A stretch of 64,000 bases of DNA from Ceratopteris richardii (GCA_020310875.1 CM035407.1:88377632-88441631), one strand, 5' to 3'; numbered from the stretch's first letter, positions 22,013 to 32,309 are shown. Program-made: numbers and translations. Notes: generated by a model not told the origin, from the sequence alone.

Positions 22013-24692
22013 AATAAACTATGTGTCCTAAGATCTTGCCTTGCCTGACCATGAAAACACATTTTTCTGGGTTCAGGCAGACTTGATATTCTCTACATTT
22101 GTCAAAGATTTGTCTGAGCTCAGGGATATGGGTTTGTCTAATGTTGCAATGAGCACAAAGATCATCCACATAGACTTCTAAGTTCTTCCTCAGGAACTCT
22201 TTAAATACATGGCACATCAGCCTTTGGAAGGTAGCTGGTGCATTGGTAAGCCCAAATGGCATTACTCTAAAAGCAAAAATGCCCCATTTTGTGGCAAAGG
22301 CTGTCTTATGCTGATCCTCTAGAGCTATGGCTACTTGATTATAGCCCGAAAATCCATCAAGGAAGCTGTACACTTCCTTGCCTGCCACTCTTTCTAAGAG
22401 ATGTTCTGTGATGGGAAGCGGATAGTTATCTCGAATTGTGGATGCATTAACCTTCTTCAAGTTAATACATACGCGCAACTTTCCATTTTTCTTGGGCACC
22501 ACCACGATGGGGGATACCCATTCGGTGTGCTCAATTTCATAGATAAATCCAGCTTCAACCAGTCTATCTATCTCTTCTTTGATCTTAGCAGCGTAATTAT
22601 CGTTATATGTATAGGGCTTTTGCTTAGAGGGTTTGGCATCCGAAGTCATGGGGATGGTGTGTGAACATATGTCGGGGTCAACACCTTTCAAATCCTTGTA
22701 ACTCCAAGCGAATACATCTCTGTATTCTCTTAGCAAGGCAATTAACGCATGCTCTTCTTCCTCTGTTAGGTCATGGCCTATGTACGTGCACCTCTCCTCT
22801 CCTTCTTCTAGGGCCACTACTATTTTCTTAGTAGTTTCTTTGTTATCATAGGCCTCTCCTGATTGTGCCTCTCGTTTAGGCATTCTTATCATGACTCTCC
22901 TGTCGTCTATCTCATATTTCTTAAAATTTTCTGGGACCTCAAACAAAGATTCTTCCTCTTCTGGAGAGACTTCTCTCTTCTTTCGTTTCTTCCCTTCTTC
23001 CTTCGGGGTCACATGTGTTGCTAATCTTACATCATTTATAATCTCTCCATGCCTCTGGGGTTGAAATTCTACTTCATGGAAGTATTCTTCATCTGATGCA
23101 AATGGTGGGTCCATAATGATTGACTCTAGATCGGAGTCACTTGCATCCTCAAATGCATCAGGGCTAGGTTCGCATTCTTCTAGAACTGCCTCTCCCATGA
23201 TTGGCTCTATGGAGAAGACTGAAATGTCATAGCCATCCTCATCACAGTGAGGTGTCCATTGTTCTTCATTGATGGCTACATCCATGGTTGCTAAAATTTC
23301 TGCCCAGCCATGGGGTTCAAATTCCTCATCAGGAAAAACTACAGGTGCATAGGCTGGGTCGTGAATGGGTCTATGGGTTTCGCTTGCACCTATTTCTCTA
23401 GCCTTTTCTTTCTTCTCTTCCTCTACTGCTACTTTGCACATCCATAAGTGGGTGTCTTCATGCATCCAAGAGGATCCTGACCCTATGGAATGCACCGATT
23501 CTGTATCATCTTTGGCTCTATGGATGGGATTCCATTGGATGGGAGGGACATCTCTATGAGAGTAATCTTTGAGATTTACTTTGGTTGTAACACCTAGGTG
23601 TTGCAAATACAAGGAGTTGGTTCCCCAGTCCTGTACCACTTGCAACTGTCGCATAAATGGTCTTCCCAAAATCATCTCATAGGCATGATTTTTGCTAAAG
23701 TCACATATGGCAAATGTATGCTCAAACTCGACACCACAAGTGGTGAGAGTTATTCCTTCTAGCAATCCTAAGGGTCTCTCTATGTGACCATCGGCCATTT
23801 GCAATTTCATCCTCATGGGCCTGAGTGCCGGCTTGCCCCAACGCTTCCATAGGGAAGTGGTGGCAATTGCAACTCCTGCACCTGAGTCCAAAATTGCCTT
23901 GGTGGTGTACTCCTGGTAGGTGATGGGAAGATAGGTGTTCCCTTCTTCACCTTCACACATATCTCCTATCTTGTCCAATGGAATTTCTGGCACCGTCCTA
24001 TGGGATCCTACCTGGGAACGAGGTTTGGCTATTTCTGGTACTTGTTTGGCGACATGTTTCCATAATTCAGGTCTAACCTTGAGTAGATCTTCTAACTTGA
24101 GATTACACTGCACGTTAGTGTTCTTCACTACCTCTGTGTTCCTAGGTATGACTGAATCTTCGTTTCTTACCATGACTGTAGGTGCTCTCATACAGGTGGA
24201 CTTTGCTTCCCATGGGCCTGTGAAGTGGGGTAACTCTTGTATGGAATTAGACTCAAAGTCCAATCTCTCGTGAGACTGAGTACTCTCATGTTCCCCGTAA
24301 ATAGATGGGATGTCTTGTGGGAATTGGTCGTGTGCATCATCCACAAGTTCAAAGGGAGGGGCGACTTCACTTTCGTTATCCCATTTGTCTTCTTGAATCT
24401 CTCGTAGGAAGTCTGGTGCAAACCGATTCATAGAAGAAGAAGTGTCTGGCTCCGTAGAATTAGGCACATAAGCAACCTCGGAAGGAGGGCTTATTCTATC
24501 GTTGGCTCTCTCCTCGTTCTCATAGATGGCTGGAGCACAAGCTTCCTGGGGAGGATTACTTATTCTATTATTTTTCCGAACAGGCTCATATGCTCCCTGA
24601 GAAGGAATGTAGGCAACCTGTGGAGGTGCGTAAGCTTTCGAGGGAGGCTCATCTGCCTTTTGGGGGGAAAGATAAGCTTCTTGAGGAGGCAC
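21993..24692 (-). CDS. Element B pol: aspartic protease and reverse transcriptase (partial)
   Basis: An 899-residue frame, the longest gypsy frame in the window. Residues 1-250 are a Pro/Glu-rich linker (PPQEAY, PPSEVAY repeats). The protease has ILDSGAGVAIAT at 267-278 and MILGRPF at 340-346. An unusually long acidic spacer spans about 360-600. Reverse transcriptase follows, with WVSPIVVVPKKNGKLRVCIN near 725-744, FLDGFSGYNQ near 777, MPFGLTNAPATFQR near 811 and the catalytic YVDDL at 841-845. It stops at GKILGHIV, where element B itself ends; the last ten or so residues come from element A sequence read backwards. Protease would mature the polyprotein and RT would copy the element RNA in virus-like particles. 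A fossil copy. Confidence 0.9.
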   Translation of the reverse strand: MPPQEAYLSPQKADEPPSKAYAPPQVAYIPSQGAYEPVRKNNRISNPPQEACAPAIYENEERANDRISPPSEVAYVPNSTEPDTSSSMNRFAPDFLREIQEDKWDNESEVAPPFELVDDAHDQFPQDIPSIYGEHESTQSHERLDFESNSIQELPHFTGPWEAKSTCMRAPTVMVRNEDSVIPRNTEVVKNTNVQCNLKLEDLLKVRPELWKHVAKQVPEIAKPRSQVGSHRTVPEIPLDKIGDMCEGEEGNTYLPITYQEYTTKAILDSGAGVAIATTSLWKRWGKPALRPMRMKLQMADGHIERPLGLLEGITLTTCGVEFEHTFAICDFSKNHAYEMILGRPFMRQLQVVQDWGTNSLYLQHLGVTTKVNLKDYSHRDVPPIQWNPIHRAKDDTESVHSIGSGSSWMHEDTHLWMCKVAVEEEKKEKAREIGASETHRPIHDPAYAPVVFPDEEFEPHGWAEILATMDVAINEEQWTPHCDEDGYDISVFSIEPIMGEAVLEECEPSPDAFEDASDSDLESIIMDPPFASDEEYFHEVEFQPQRHGEIINDVRLATHVTPKEEGKKRKKREVSPEEEESLFEVPENFKKYEIDDRRVMIRMPKREAQSGEAYDNKETTKKIVVALEEGEERCTYIGHDLTEEEEHALIALLREYRDVFAWSYKDLKGVDPDICSHTIPMTSDAKPSKQKPYTYNDNYAAKIKEEIDRLVEAGFIYEIEHTEWVSPIVVVPKKNGKLRVCINLKKVNASTIRDNYPLPITEHLLERVAGKEVYSFLDGFSGYNQVAIALEDQHKTAFATKWGIFAFRVMPFGLTNAPATFQRLMCHVFKEFLRKNLEVYVDDLCAHCNIRQTHIPELRQIFDKCREYQVCLNPEKCVFMVRQGKILGHIVYFLQSHI

Positions 24693-24701
24693 ATGGGCTT
24701 C

Positions 24702-26540
24702 CTAAAGAGGTTGGCTTATCCGTTCTCTTGCCCCTTCCTTTCTTTGAGGGACAGGTTCCTTTTCCGATTGTGCCATTAGCCTCTCTATTCTTTCTAAGGA
24801 GGGGAGGTTGTCTGGTTTAGTGGAATTGGCCACATAAACTTCCGATGGGGGATGGGTCATGTTTTTGCTTGCTTTATCTCTTTCTTGATTTTTTTCTTCC
24901 TTGGCAGATTTTGCAATTATTCCCTCTAACTTCTCTAGGAGTCCATCCAAGTGTAATTGCGTCTTGGCTGAGCCCGAGTAATTGAAAAGGCGACTGGCTT
25001 CAAACATAGTCTGAGCCAATGCGACCATTTTCGCGCACAGCTTGGTTCTTTCTATCTCTAGGTCAGCTCTAGGATAGCACTTGTCATGATCCGTGACGTT
25101 TGGCCCTTCTTGGATTCTGGCCTGATATGCTTTAAGCATCATGTCTATGTCTTCAGGAGTGGGATCAGCTAATACTGATCCTGTTTGGGGTGTCTTAGAG
25201 GGTGGAGGGATGGAGGGTGATGGGGATGGTAGCGGTGGGAATGTGTGAGAGTGCGGTTGAGATGTGATCTCTATGATTTTAGCCTTGGTTTCTCGTAGAC
25301 TTTCCTCCAGTTCACTCATCTTCTTTGCCCATTGCCTTTTCATGCGTTCGCGGCTATCTCTCCAAGCTCTTGATCTCTTTTTATTTTGGCTCTCAGTATC
25401 GCTAGTGTCTGGGCTCTTTTCCTTGCCTACCCCTTGGTTTTGCTGCACCGCTTGAGCTCTCGTGACTACCTGTACGGGTGCAGTGGAAGTGACACTTCCG
25501 CTGGAATCTACCACTAACCCAATAACATTGATAGGCGTGATTTTTGGCATATTATTGGGGTTCTTTGGGCAATCTCGTAAGAGATGCTCTTTTCCACAAT
25601 CTTGGCAGAAGCCTTGGATCATCACTGACTGGTTTTGTGTAGGTGGAGGTAAGGGGCAATCACGAATGAGGTGATCTCCTTGGCATCTGTAGCACGGTCC
25701 TCTTGGGAATGGAGGTCTTACCTGCCTAGGTTGAGGCCTAGGGTTGGGGTTTGCATACATGACGTTTGTATAATCTGACTCCCAACTAGGTTCATTTGGC
25801 TCTTCGCTGTAATAGGACTCACCATGTTCTGGAGACTGCATGTAGTACGCCTGGGGACTATCAACATGTGTAGAATCAAAGCTATGGTCACTCGGGTCAC
25901 TTTCAGAAAGCAAGGGTGTTACAGGGACTATAGCTCTATTCAGGTTTTCTTCTGCGACAGCATACTTTACCGGAATCACATTAGCTGGGGCAGGGGGTTG
26001 TTGAGCTAACACTGGCTGAGGCCTTTGTTGGTTTGGGTAGGGTTGCTGATACGGTTGTTGTGGCCTGCCATATGGTTGTGGAGGGTACGGGTTCTGGTAT
26101 CTTCCTTGCTGCGGGTATGGCTGAGGGTAGGGTTGCCTAACTGCCTGCTTGTTGTATGGGCAATCTTGTGCGGTATGATTGGTGTACCTCCGTTCTATGG
26201 TGCAATATTGGCTATTTGGATTGACCTGGGGTTCAGCCATAATGGGACACACGTTTGCCATATGGTCACCACCGCATGTATAGCACCTCTTCGTTGGGGT
26301 AAACCTCGGAATTTGTTTGCTAGAGACGCCTAGTTTTTGGGCCACTTTCTCTGCGAGTTCCTCAATTGATGTGGATTGCGTGGAAGAGTGACTAGATGTA
26401 CTATCTGAATCTTTGTAGATTTTGGAAAGCTCTAGTTCTTCCCCTAGGTTATCTTCAATGTCAATGCACATGCGTACACACTCTTCTATAGTCCTAGGGT
26501 CCTTTAGATACACATAGGATCTCAATTTCGTGCTCAGCAA
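24702..26540 (-). CDS. Element B gag, C-terminal part with zinc knuckles
   Basis: 612 residues. It carries three knuckle-like motifs: CYTCGGDHMANVC (about 86), CYRCQGDHLIRDC (about 283) and CQDCGKEHLLRDC (about 312). All have CX2CX3HX4C spacing, one residue shorter than the canonical CX2CX4HX4C. A further CTIERRYTNHTAQDC lacks the second Cys. Between the first and second lies a Gln/Pro/Tyr-rich low-complexity stretch (about 134-185), and the C-terminal third is charged and helix-prone (SELEESLRETKAKI). The role is capsid and RNA packaging. It lies just upstream of the protease-RT frame. Confidence 0.88.
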   Translation of the reverse strand: MLSTKLRSYVYLKDPRTIEECVRMCIDIEDNLGEELELSKIYKDSDSTSSHSSTQSTSIEELAEKVAQKLGVSSKQIPRFTPTKRCYTCGGDHMANVCPIMAEPQVNPNSQYCTIERRYTNHTAQDCPYNKQAVRQPYPQPYPQQGRYQNPYPPQPYGRPQQPYQQPYPNQQRPQPVLAQQPPAPANVIPVKYAVAEENLNRAIVPVTPLLSESDPSDHSFDSTHVDSPQAYYMQSPEHGESYYSEEPNEPSWESDYTNVMYANPNPRPQPRQVRPPFPRGPCYRCQGDHLIRDCPLPPPTQNQSVMIQGFCQDCGKEHLLRDCPKNPNNMPKITPINVIGLVVDSSGSVTSTAPVQVVTRAQAVQQNQGVGKEKSPDTSDTESQNKKRSRAWRDSRERMKRQWAKKMSELEESLRETKAKIIEITSQPHSHTFPPLPSPSPSIPPPSKTPQTGSVLADPTPEDIDMMLKAYQARIQEGPNVTDHDKCYPRADLEIERTKLCAKMVALAQTMFEASRLFNYSGSAKTQLHLDGLLEKLEGIIAKSAKEEKNQERDKASKNMTHPPSEVYVANSTKPDNLPSLERIERLMAQSEKEPVPQRKEGARERISQPL

Positions 26541-26609
26541 TCCATCAAGGAATAAGGCTACTTGTTTGGCAGGTGTGGGTAGCTCCGAAACAGGGCACCT
26601 TTCAAGATA

Positions 26610-27956
26610 TTATCTGAATCTTCTTCCTGCCAATCTTACCGTCTCTTGGGGAGTCTGTTTGAAGTTGTGAATCAATGAGGAGGTATTGTGTTTTATGCCA
26701 CTCTTAGAGAACTCTACAATGAAAGCCTCTAGGAGTTGGTCTATACACCTGAATTGTCGCTCATCCAATGGCTGAAACCATGTAAGTGCTGTGTTCCTAA
26801 GGGTTAGACCGAAGGCATTGTACTGTGTGAATAGATCCTCCACTTGTTCAGCTCTCAAGACTTGCTTGAACTCCGCCACATGATCATAGGGATCTCCTGT
26901 GCCATCAAAGTAATTCTTCATGGACTTAACTAGCTGGGTCGGTCTCAAAGTTCTTGTGTGCTCTCTAGGTCTCGGCAGAGGGAATCCATCCACGTTTCTT
27001 TGGTTCCTGTGAGCTCTAATCATCTCAGGTTCTACCCTATTCGTCTCCGTCCTCGTTCTTTCTCTGCCCACTGGGTTGGCAAAGCTTACTTCTGGTCTAT
27101 CTCTACTTCTGTCTCTTTGCGTTCCATGAGCTTGGGATGTTCCAGCTCAAGGGTGACCATAGGATACATTCGATCTTGGTTGGGGGAACACGAGTTCACC
27201 CTTCCAAGTGTAAACATAACTATCGTGTTCTGTCACCACAAAGATCCTCTCTGAAGCGTGATCTAAGTAGGTCACTCTACCTGGGCTATCCGGATCCTTA
27301 AACTCATAGATCATGATAGTTCCTATATCATTTGGCTGATTAGATTTATACCTCCAAAAGGCTTCGTCAGTTTCTCGATTGAGGAGCAACTCTATGCTCT
27401 TGTTGTCTTGGGGACCCCACTCAGGCGTGATAATCCTGGTGAGAACTGATTTACCTCGAGGGGTTCTAGGCTCTGCTCCCATGTTTCCTTGCTCCAGGTC
27501 ACCTAAGTCTGTTTCTGGGATCACATTTCCAAATTCGTCCGTCCTGTCTGGGTGACTGGTGACTACATATATGGTTCCTTCTTTGTCCAGGTATGCACCG
27601 TTTTCAAACTTGACAGCTGGGTGCTCTAGTCCTATGGATTGGTCAGGGTTTTTAATCTGGACCACGGATCTTCCTAGGCCGTCCTCATAGATGCTAGCAC
27701 CTAATCGGTTGGTCCTAAGGTATTCCAACTGTGTTTTGTAAGGGCCTTCTACCCTGTGGAAGTAAGGCACTCCTGAACTTCCTGTAGGTCTGTCCATGCC
27801 TTGAGACATCTCTGACTCACTGGTCTCATAGCTAGGGTAGCACGAGTGGTGGCTCAACTGCTGGGCCCAAGACCTAGCAGTGTGGTTAACACTGGCCTCT
27901 GAAGATCTGAGGCTTTGTCTCTCCCTTACTAGATGTCGTCCTGATCTAAGGTTCAT
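26610..27956 (-). CDS. Element B gag, N-terminal part
   Basis: Two frames. The upstream one (27956-27147, 269 residues) begins MNLRSGRHLVRERQSLR and holds PYKTQLEYLRTNRLGASIYE and EFGNVIPETDLGD; it is conserved in element A and in the fragment at 32.3-32.6 kb, but I know no named domain for it. The second (27071-26610) is the retrotransposon gag core, KNYFDGTGDPYDHVAEFKQV followed by LRNTALTWFQPLDE and FIVEFSKSGIKHNTSSLIH. Broken in this copy. Confidence 0.85.
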
Positions 27957-27999
27957 ATGCCTATCTAAGTAGCACAGTTCTTTGCCCAGAGTACAACCT

Positions 28000-28855
28000 C
28001 GTTGCTGGTTACTTTATATTAGTCGCTTGGTTCTTTTTAGTTATTTTATCGTGTTTAAGGTCTTGTCTGATATCACGTCGTCAGGAATATTTGAATGTTG
28101 TTTCGCACTTACAGTTGATCGTTCCTCGTTAAGTTCTTTCCCTTTAAAATTCTCGACAGTACACGGATTATGCCCTTAGCTTGAGCTTGAAAGTTTAGGT
28201 ATGCTTCAACTTGGTAGTTGCCTATCGTCGCCCTAACTTACTCCTACTTCTAATCGTTCTTAGCCTAAGCTAGGAATTGACGAAGAGGAGTTGAGAGTAT
28301 TCCGACCTTTCTTGCTGAACCTTGCTCTTTAGTGCTCGAGAATTTGATTCTCAAGCTTGCGCAAAACCCTCGCTTGGACGCTCTCAATTGCTTCTCAATA
28401 GACCTGCATAAGTCCCAAGATTAGCTCCAAGTAGACCTTTCAATTGACAGACAATTTATTTCAGACACTTTTTTAATGACCCTTGTTCCCCCTTTTGTAT
28501 TGCTAGAAATTTCCTCTAGAGCTCCCTTGGTGTTCCTACCCCTCAGTGTGTCAACTTCCAAATATCCTATCTGAAAATCAACGCATTATTCTTATAAAAA
28601 ACAGTTGAGGGCGTGTAGTATATGCCACGAGCTTTCCGACAAGCCCTAGAGCTCAAAAAATGGATTTCGTATGAAAAAGTTATGATCGTTCAGGGTTTAG
28701 GGGGTTAACTAGACAAACAGAACCTTTCAGGGGTTTTAATGCGTTTTTCTAAGGCCTTTGTAAGTGTATGAGTATTTGAGAGTGCAAATATGCCCAAAAT
28801 TTAGCCTAAATTTCCAAAAATTTACCCCTTAATTTTTGCCGAAAATGTCTGTCTG
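28000..28855 (-). other. Leader of element B, non-repetitive part
   Basis: Lies between the gag start and the tandem array. No coding pattern or further repeat seen. Confidence 0.5.
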
Positions 28856-29700
28856 TCGCGATAGACGGTGTCTGTCACGATAGACACAAACTATCGTGGG
28901 GGCTGTCTGTCACGATAGACGGTGTCTGTCGCGATAGACGCTATCTATCATGGAATTTTGGTCTGTCGCTATAGACGCTGTCTGTCGTGGACTTTCTGTC
29001 TGTCGCGATAGACGCTGTCTGTCGTGGACTTTCTGTCTGTCGCGATAGACGAGGTCTATCGTGGATTTCTGTCTGTCGCGATAGACGATGTCTGTCGCGA
29101 TAGACGCTGTCTGTCGTCTGTCGTGGTTTGGTCTGTCGCGATAGACGGTGTCTGTCGCGATAGACGCTGTCTGTCGTCTGTCGTGGTTTGGTTTGTCGCG
29201 ATAGACGGTGTCTGTCGCGATAGACGGTGTCTATCGTGGATTTCTGTCTGTCGTCGATTTTTGGTCTGTCGCGATAGACGGTGTCTGTTGCGATAGACGG
29301 GGTCTATCGTGGGTCTCTGTCTGTCGTCGATTTTTGGTCTGTCGCGATAGACGGTGTCTGTCGCGATAGACGGGGTCTATCGTGGGTCTCTGTCTGTCGT
29401 CGATTTTTGGTCTGTCGCGATAGACGGTGTCTGTCGCGATAGACGGGGTCTATAGTGGGTCTCTGTCTGTCGCGATAGACAGTGTCTGTCGTGATAGACG
29501 CTGTCTGTCGTCTGTCGTGGTTTGGTCTGTCGCGATAGATGGTGTCTGTCGCGATAGACGCTGTCTGTCGTCTGTCGTGGTTTGGTCTGTCGCGATAGAT
29601 GGTGTCTGTCGCGATAGACGCTGTCTGTCGTCTGTCGTGGTTTGGTCTGTCGCGATAGACGGTGTCTGTCGCGATAGACGGTGTCTGTCGCGATAGACTG
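28856..29700. repeat. Tandem array of near-palindromic TCTGTCGCGATAGACG units in the leader of element B
   Basis: About 40 copies of a 16-20-bp unit, GTCTGTCGCGATAGAC plus a short variable link. Each unit is a near-perfect inverted repeat around TCGCGA. Higher-order periods are visible: a 60-bp unit repeats exactly at 29521-29580 and 29581-29640 (also near 29101-29220), and a 73-bp unit carrying GTCGTCGATTTTTGG starts near 29251, 29324 and 29397. The array is stop-free in several frames on both strands, giving false proteins rich in SVAIDGVCRDRR. Stray units occur near 29800-29850. Confidence 0.95.
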
Positions 29701-30187
29701 AAAAAACGCAAATTTTTGAGAAACTTCTAGTGATTTAGAGTGCCCTAATGGTGTAGGTTACCGTGCCAAACATGCATTCACAAAATTTTAAGTTTTTCTG
29801 TCTGTCGCGACAGACAGAGGTCGTCGTCCCGGGACCTGTGCAGAGTCTGTCGTACCTGCGCACACTGCTGGAGGAGGTGGTACAGCAAGTTCCTGCAACA
29901 AAAGCTCAAAAACACACCAAAAACAGATAGCATGCAAGCTCTCTCTCGCTCTCTCTCACAATGAAATGAGGGAAATGAGGTGGGGGGTGTAATATGACCA
30001 AAAAACTGAAATTTTTTTGTGGAGATGGAGATGGAGGTGGGAGATGGTGGAGATGATGATGGTGATGATGGTGATGCGAAAGTAAGGAAAAAATGAAGAA
30101 AAATTAAGAGAAAGAAGGATATTACCTATAACTCCAATGTCTCAACTCGACGTCTTACCATCACACGCTCGTCCTCGAAGCTCTCTC

Positions 30188-30208
30188 CCCGGCAACGGCG
30201 CCAAATTT
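30188..30208 (-). other. Primer-binding site of element B
   Basis: On the minus strand the LTR end is followed by TTTGGCGCCGTTGCCGGGG, the signature of plant Athila/Tat-type gypsy elements. Confidence 0.85.
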
Positions 30209-30803
30209 GGTGTCACTCTAGCACAATGGTGAGTACCAACGTGAGAAGATTCACCTCATAATTGTCAATCCGTGGAGACGTGAGGACTAGTATGAAGACT
30301 ATGAGCAAGTGAAGGCACAAGTGCCTGAGCGAGAAGCACACAAGCATGCACACACATACACACACACGCGCACACAAGGCAAGAACAAGGAGAGGAACAA
30401 TGGAATTCTTTGCATTAATCAAAAGGTCCCTTACATAAGCTCAGTTCACAAACAATCTAACCCCAAAAATGAGCTCTCTAGCTCTTTTTATAGTTTTCTA
30501 ACTAGCTTTGGCCTTGTCCAGACCTAGTGTCCGGCCTAGTTAAAAATTAGGTTCTAGAGTCTATTTGAGGGCTCAAACAGAGTCTAAAAATTATGAAAAT
30601 TGATATGTCACTAGTTCTAATACTCCTCAAGCTCGAGGACTCCTCGGCTTGCACAAAATGGAGTCTATTCTACCAAAAACGGGATTTACAATGTTTGTGT
30701 AGTGATTAAAATCACTTGAGTTGTAAATAATCCATGGGAAAAAAAATGATTTGGCCTTGTTGCCGTATTGTGCATGACTCCTCTGTTGCTTTGTATGCCA
30801 ACA
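30209..30803 (-). repeat. 5' LTR of element B
   Basis: 595 bp. On the minus strand it begins TGTTGG and ends in CA before the primer site, and it aligns with 16387-16981. It includes a TATA-like ACTATAAAAAGAGC and a CA/TG-rich microsatellite (30350-30372). Directly outside it, at 30804, the sequence reads as pol of element A on the plus strand. Confidence 0.88.
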
Positions 30804-31347
30804 ATGTGCAAGGTCACAGAGGAAGAGGAAAGATGCCTAAAAGCGAGAGAAGAAGGAACTTCTCAAGGAGAAAGACCAGTTAAAGACCCAGCCTATACAC
30901 CGATGATCTTTCCAAATGAGGAATTTGAGCCCACTATCTAGAAGACATAGGAATATTAACTCAAAAAGAAGAAGAACCTCACACAAGCATTAAAGCTGTA
31001 AATTCAAAGGAAAGAAGCAAAGGAGGTCAAAAGAAAAAGAAAAGAAAAGCGGTGAAACAAGAAGAGGAGGAATCATTGTTCAAAGTACCAGAGAATTTCA
31101 AGAAATATGAAGTTGAAGATGTGAAAATGTTGGTATGAATGCCTAAAAGAGAGGCCATTACAGGAGAAGCATATGATAATAAAGAGAAAACCAAAATAGT
31201 TGTGGTAACCATTGAAGACAATGAAGAGAAATGTACGTACATAGGAGATGACCTAAGTGCAAATGAAGAAATGGATCTTGTAGCTCTATTAAGGGAATAT
31301 AGGGATGTGTTTGCATGGCACTATAGAGACTCGAAGGGGGTGGATGC
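30804..31347 (+). mobile_element. Gypsy element A, right arm (protease-RT linker)
   Basis: From the first base the text parallels element B's linker: a MCKV start, KDPAYTPMIFPNEEFEP, then MPKREAITGEAYDNKEKTK and DLVALLREYRDVFAWHYRD. The orientation matches the arm at 16.4-22.0 kb, so it is most simply the other side of the same element, split by element B. It stops at 31347, where an LTR-like sequence begins. Broken. Confidence 0.82.
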
Positions 31348-31654
31348 TGTTGGAGTTAGACATTTGCGAAAGCACGCGAACAACACAAGGAAGAAGAAGA
31401 AGCTTGGAGCACAACGCACAATACTGAATGTATTACTAGATGTTATATTCCAAAGATGTACATGCTTGGAGGAACGAGAAGTTCCTTGCTCGGGGGATAG
31501 GTAAGGTCAAAAGCCAGAGAGTTCATATGAGGTGCCTACTCATGATGGCCAGATGAGTAGAAGGAACTTAGAAAGAGCTCTAGATGGTGACTAGGTAAGG
31601 GCTATAAATAGGCTGGGTGGTGAGTCCCATGCATGTCATTCTCCACTTCTCACA
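31348..31654 (+). repeat. Copia-type LTR (solo or of a truncated small element)
   Basis: 307 bp starting TGTTGGAGTTAGAC and ending CTCACA, with a TATA box (GGGCTATAAATAGG) near 31608. It abruptly interrupts gypsy pol text on its left and is followed within three bases by a Met-tRNA-type primer site. I found no second copy in the window. Confidence 0.6.
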
Positions 31655-31656
31655 TT

Positions 31657-31669
31657 TGGTATTAGAGCA
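31657..31669 (+). other. Primer-binding site resembling the initiator Met-tRNA type
   Basis: TTGGTATTAGAGC differs by one base from the TGGTATCAGAGC that most plant copia and TRIM elements use. Confidence 0.6.
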
Positions 31670-32309
31670 TGGTGAAGAGATCCATGGAGGGCAAGGTAGA
31701 GATGAAGATGGAGGATTCTCATGAGCATAAAATGATTTTTTTCCTTCTTCGCATATGGAAGTTATCTTCTACGTCTTCATCTTCGAGCGAAAAAAGAAAT
31801 TTGGGGCTTCGCATGGAGTTCGAATTGCGGGGAGTCTCAAGAGTAGTGCAAAAAAGGGTTGCACTGCTCTAACTCAGAGAAGTCTTATGTGAGACTCAAG
31901 AAAGCTTGCAAGCACAAATAAGCTACACGGGATTCGAACTCTGCACCTCCAGATTCGAACTCTACATGCCACCTTTCAAGAAGAGGATGCTATCAACTCG
32001 CGGACGTACCTATAGCCAAATACTGTTGAGACGGACATGGGGGCAATCTCTACAGATAAGTGTTCGATATTTCATAATATTTCTCTCACACACACATGCT
32101 TATAGTGACATACCCCAAAGATTGCAAATAGTAGATAAGGGTGTGAGAGATAAAGAAAGAGAGAGAGAGAGAGAAGAGAAGAAAAAGAGAAAAGAGAGAA
32201 TAATTAAGAAAGCAATTAAGAGGAAGAGTGATAAAAAGGAAAGAGAAAGAGATAGAAAGATATAGAAAGAGATAGAAAGAGAGAAGAACAAGGAGATCCT
32301 AAGTGAGAT
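31670..32309 (+). other. Internal or leader DNA after the copia-type LTR, ending purine-rich
   Basis: No gag or pol homology. A 67-residue frame opens at the first ATG (31669-31872), but I do not recognise it. From about 32150 the plus strand is strongly purine-rich (GA and AAGAGA runs). The element may be a TRIM or LARD-like non-coding one, or a truncated copia. Confidence 0.35.

Larger units (their letters stand above)
22013..30803 (-). mobile_element. Gypsy element B (Tat/Athila-like), antisense insertion in element A, 3' part missing
   Basis: On the minus strand, in order: LTR (30803-30209), primer site, a 2.2-kb leader with a tandem array, gag (27956-24702), protease and reverse transcriptase (24692 to about 22016). 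RNase H, integrase and the 3' LTR are absent, so it is incomplete and could not move by itself. The flanking DNA on both sides reads as the same family in plus orientation (gag-protease at left, pol linker at right), so B sits inside A. The frames are long, with only a few breaks, so B looks younger than A. Confidence 0.88.

Noticed and set aside
28856-29700. CRISPR-like array of short repeats
   Set aside because: No unique spacers of constant length, higher-order tandem structure, and a plant retroelement leader context with no cas genes.
29024-29711. Long open frames on both strands rich in SVAIDGVCRDRR and SIATDTIYRDRP
   Set aside because: They are translations of the tandem array, whose units lack stops in several frames; no codon bias or start context supports a protein.
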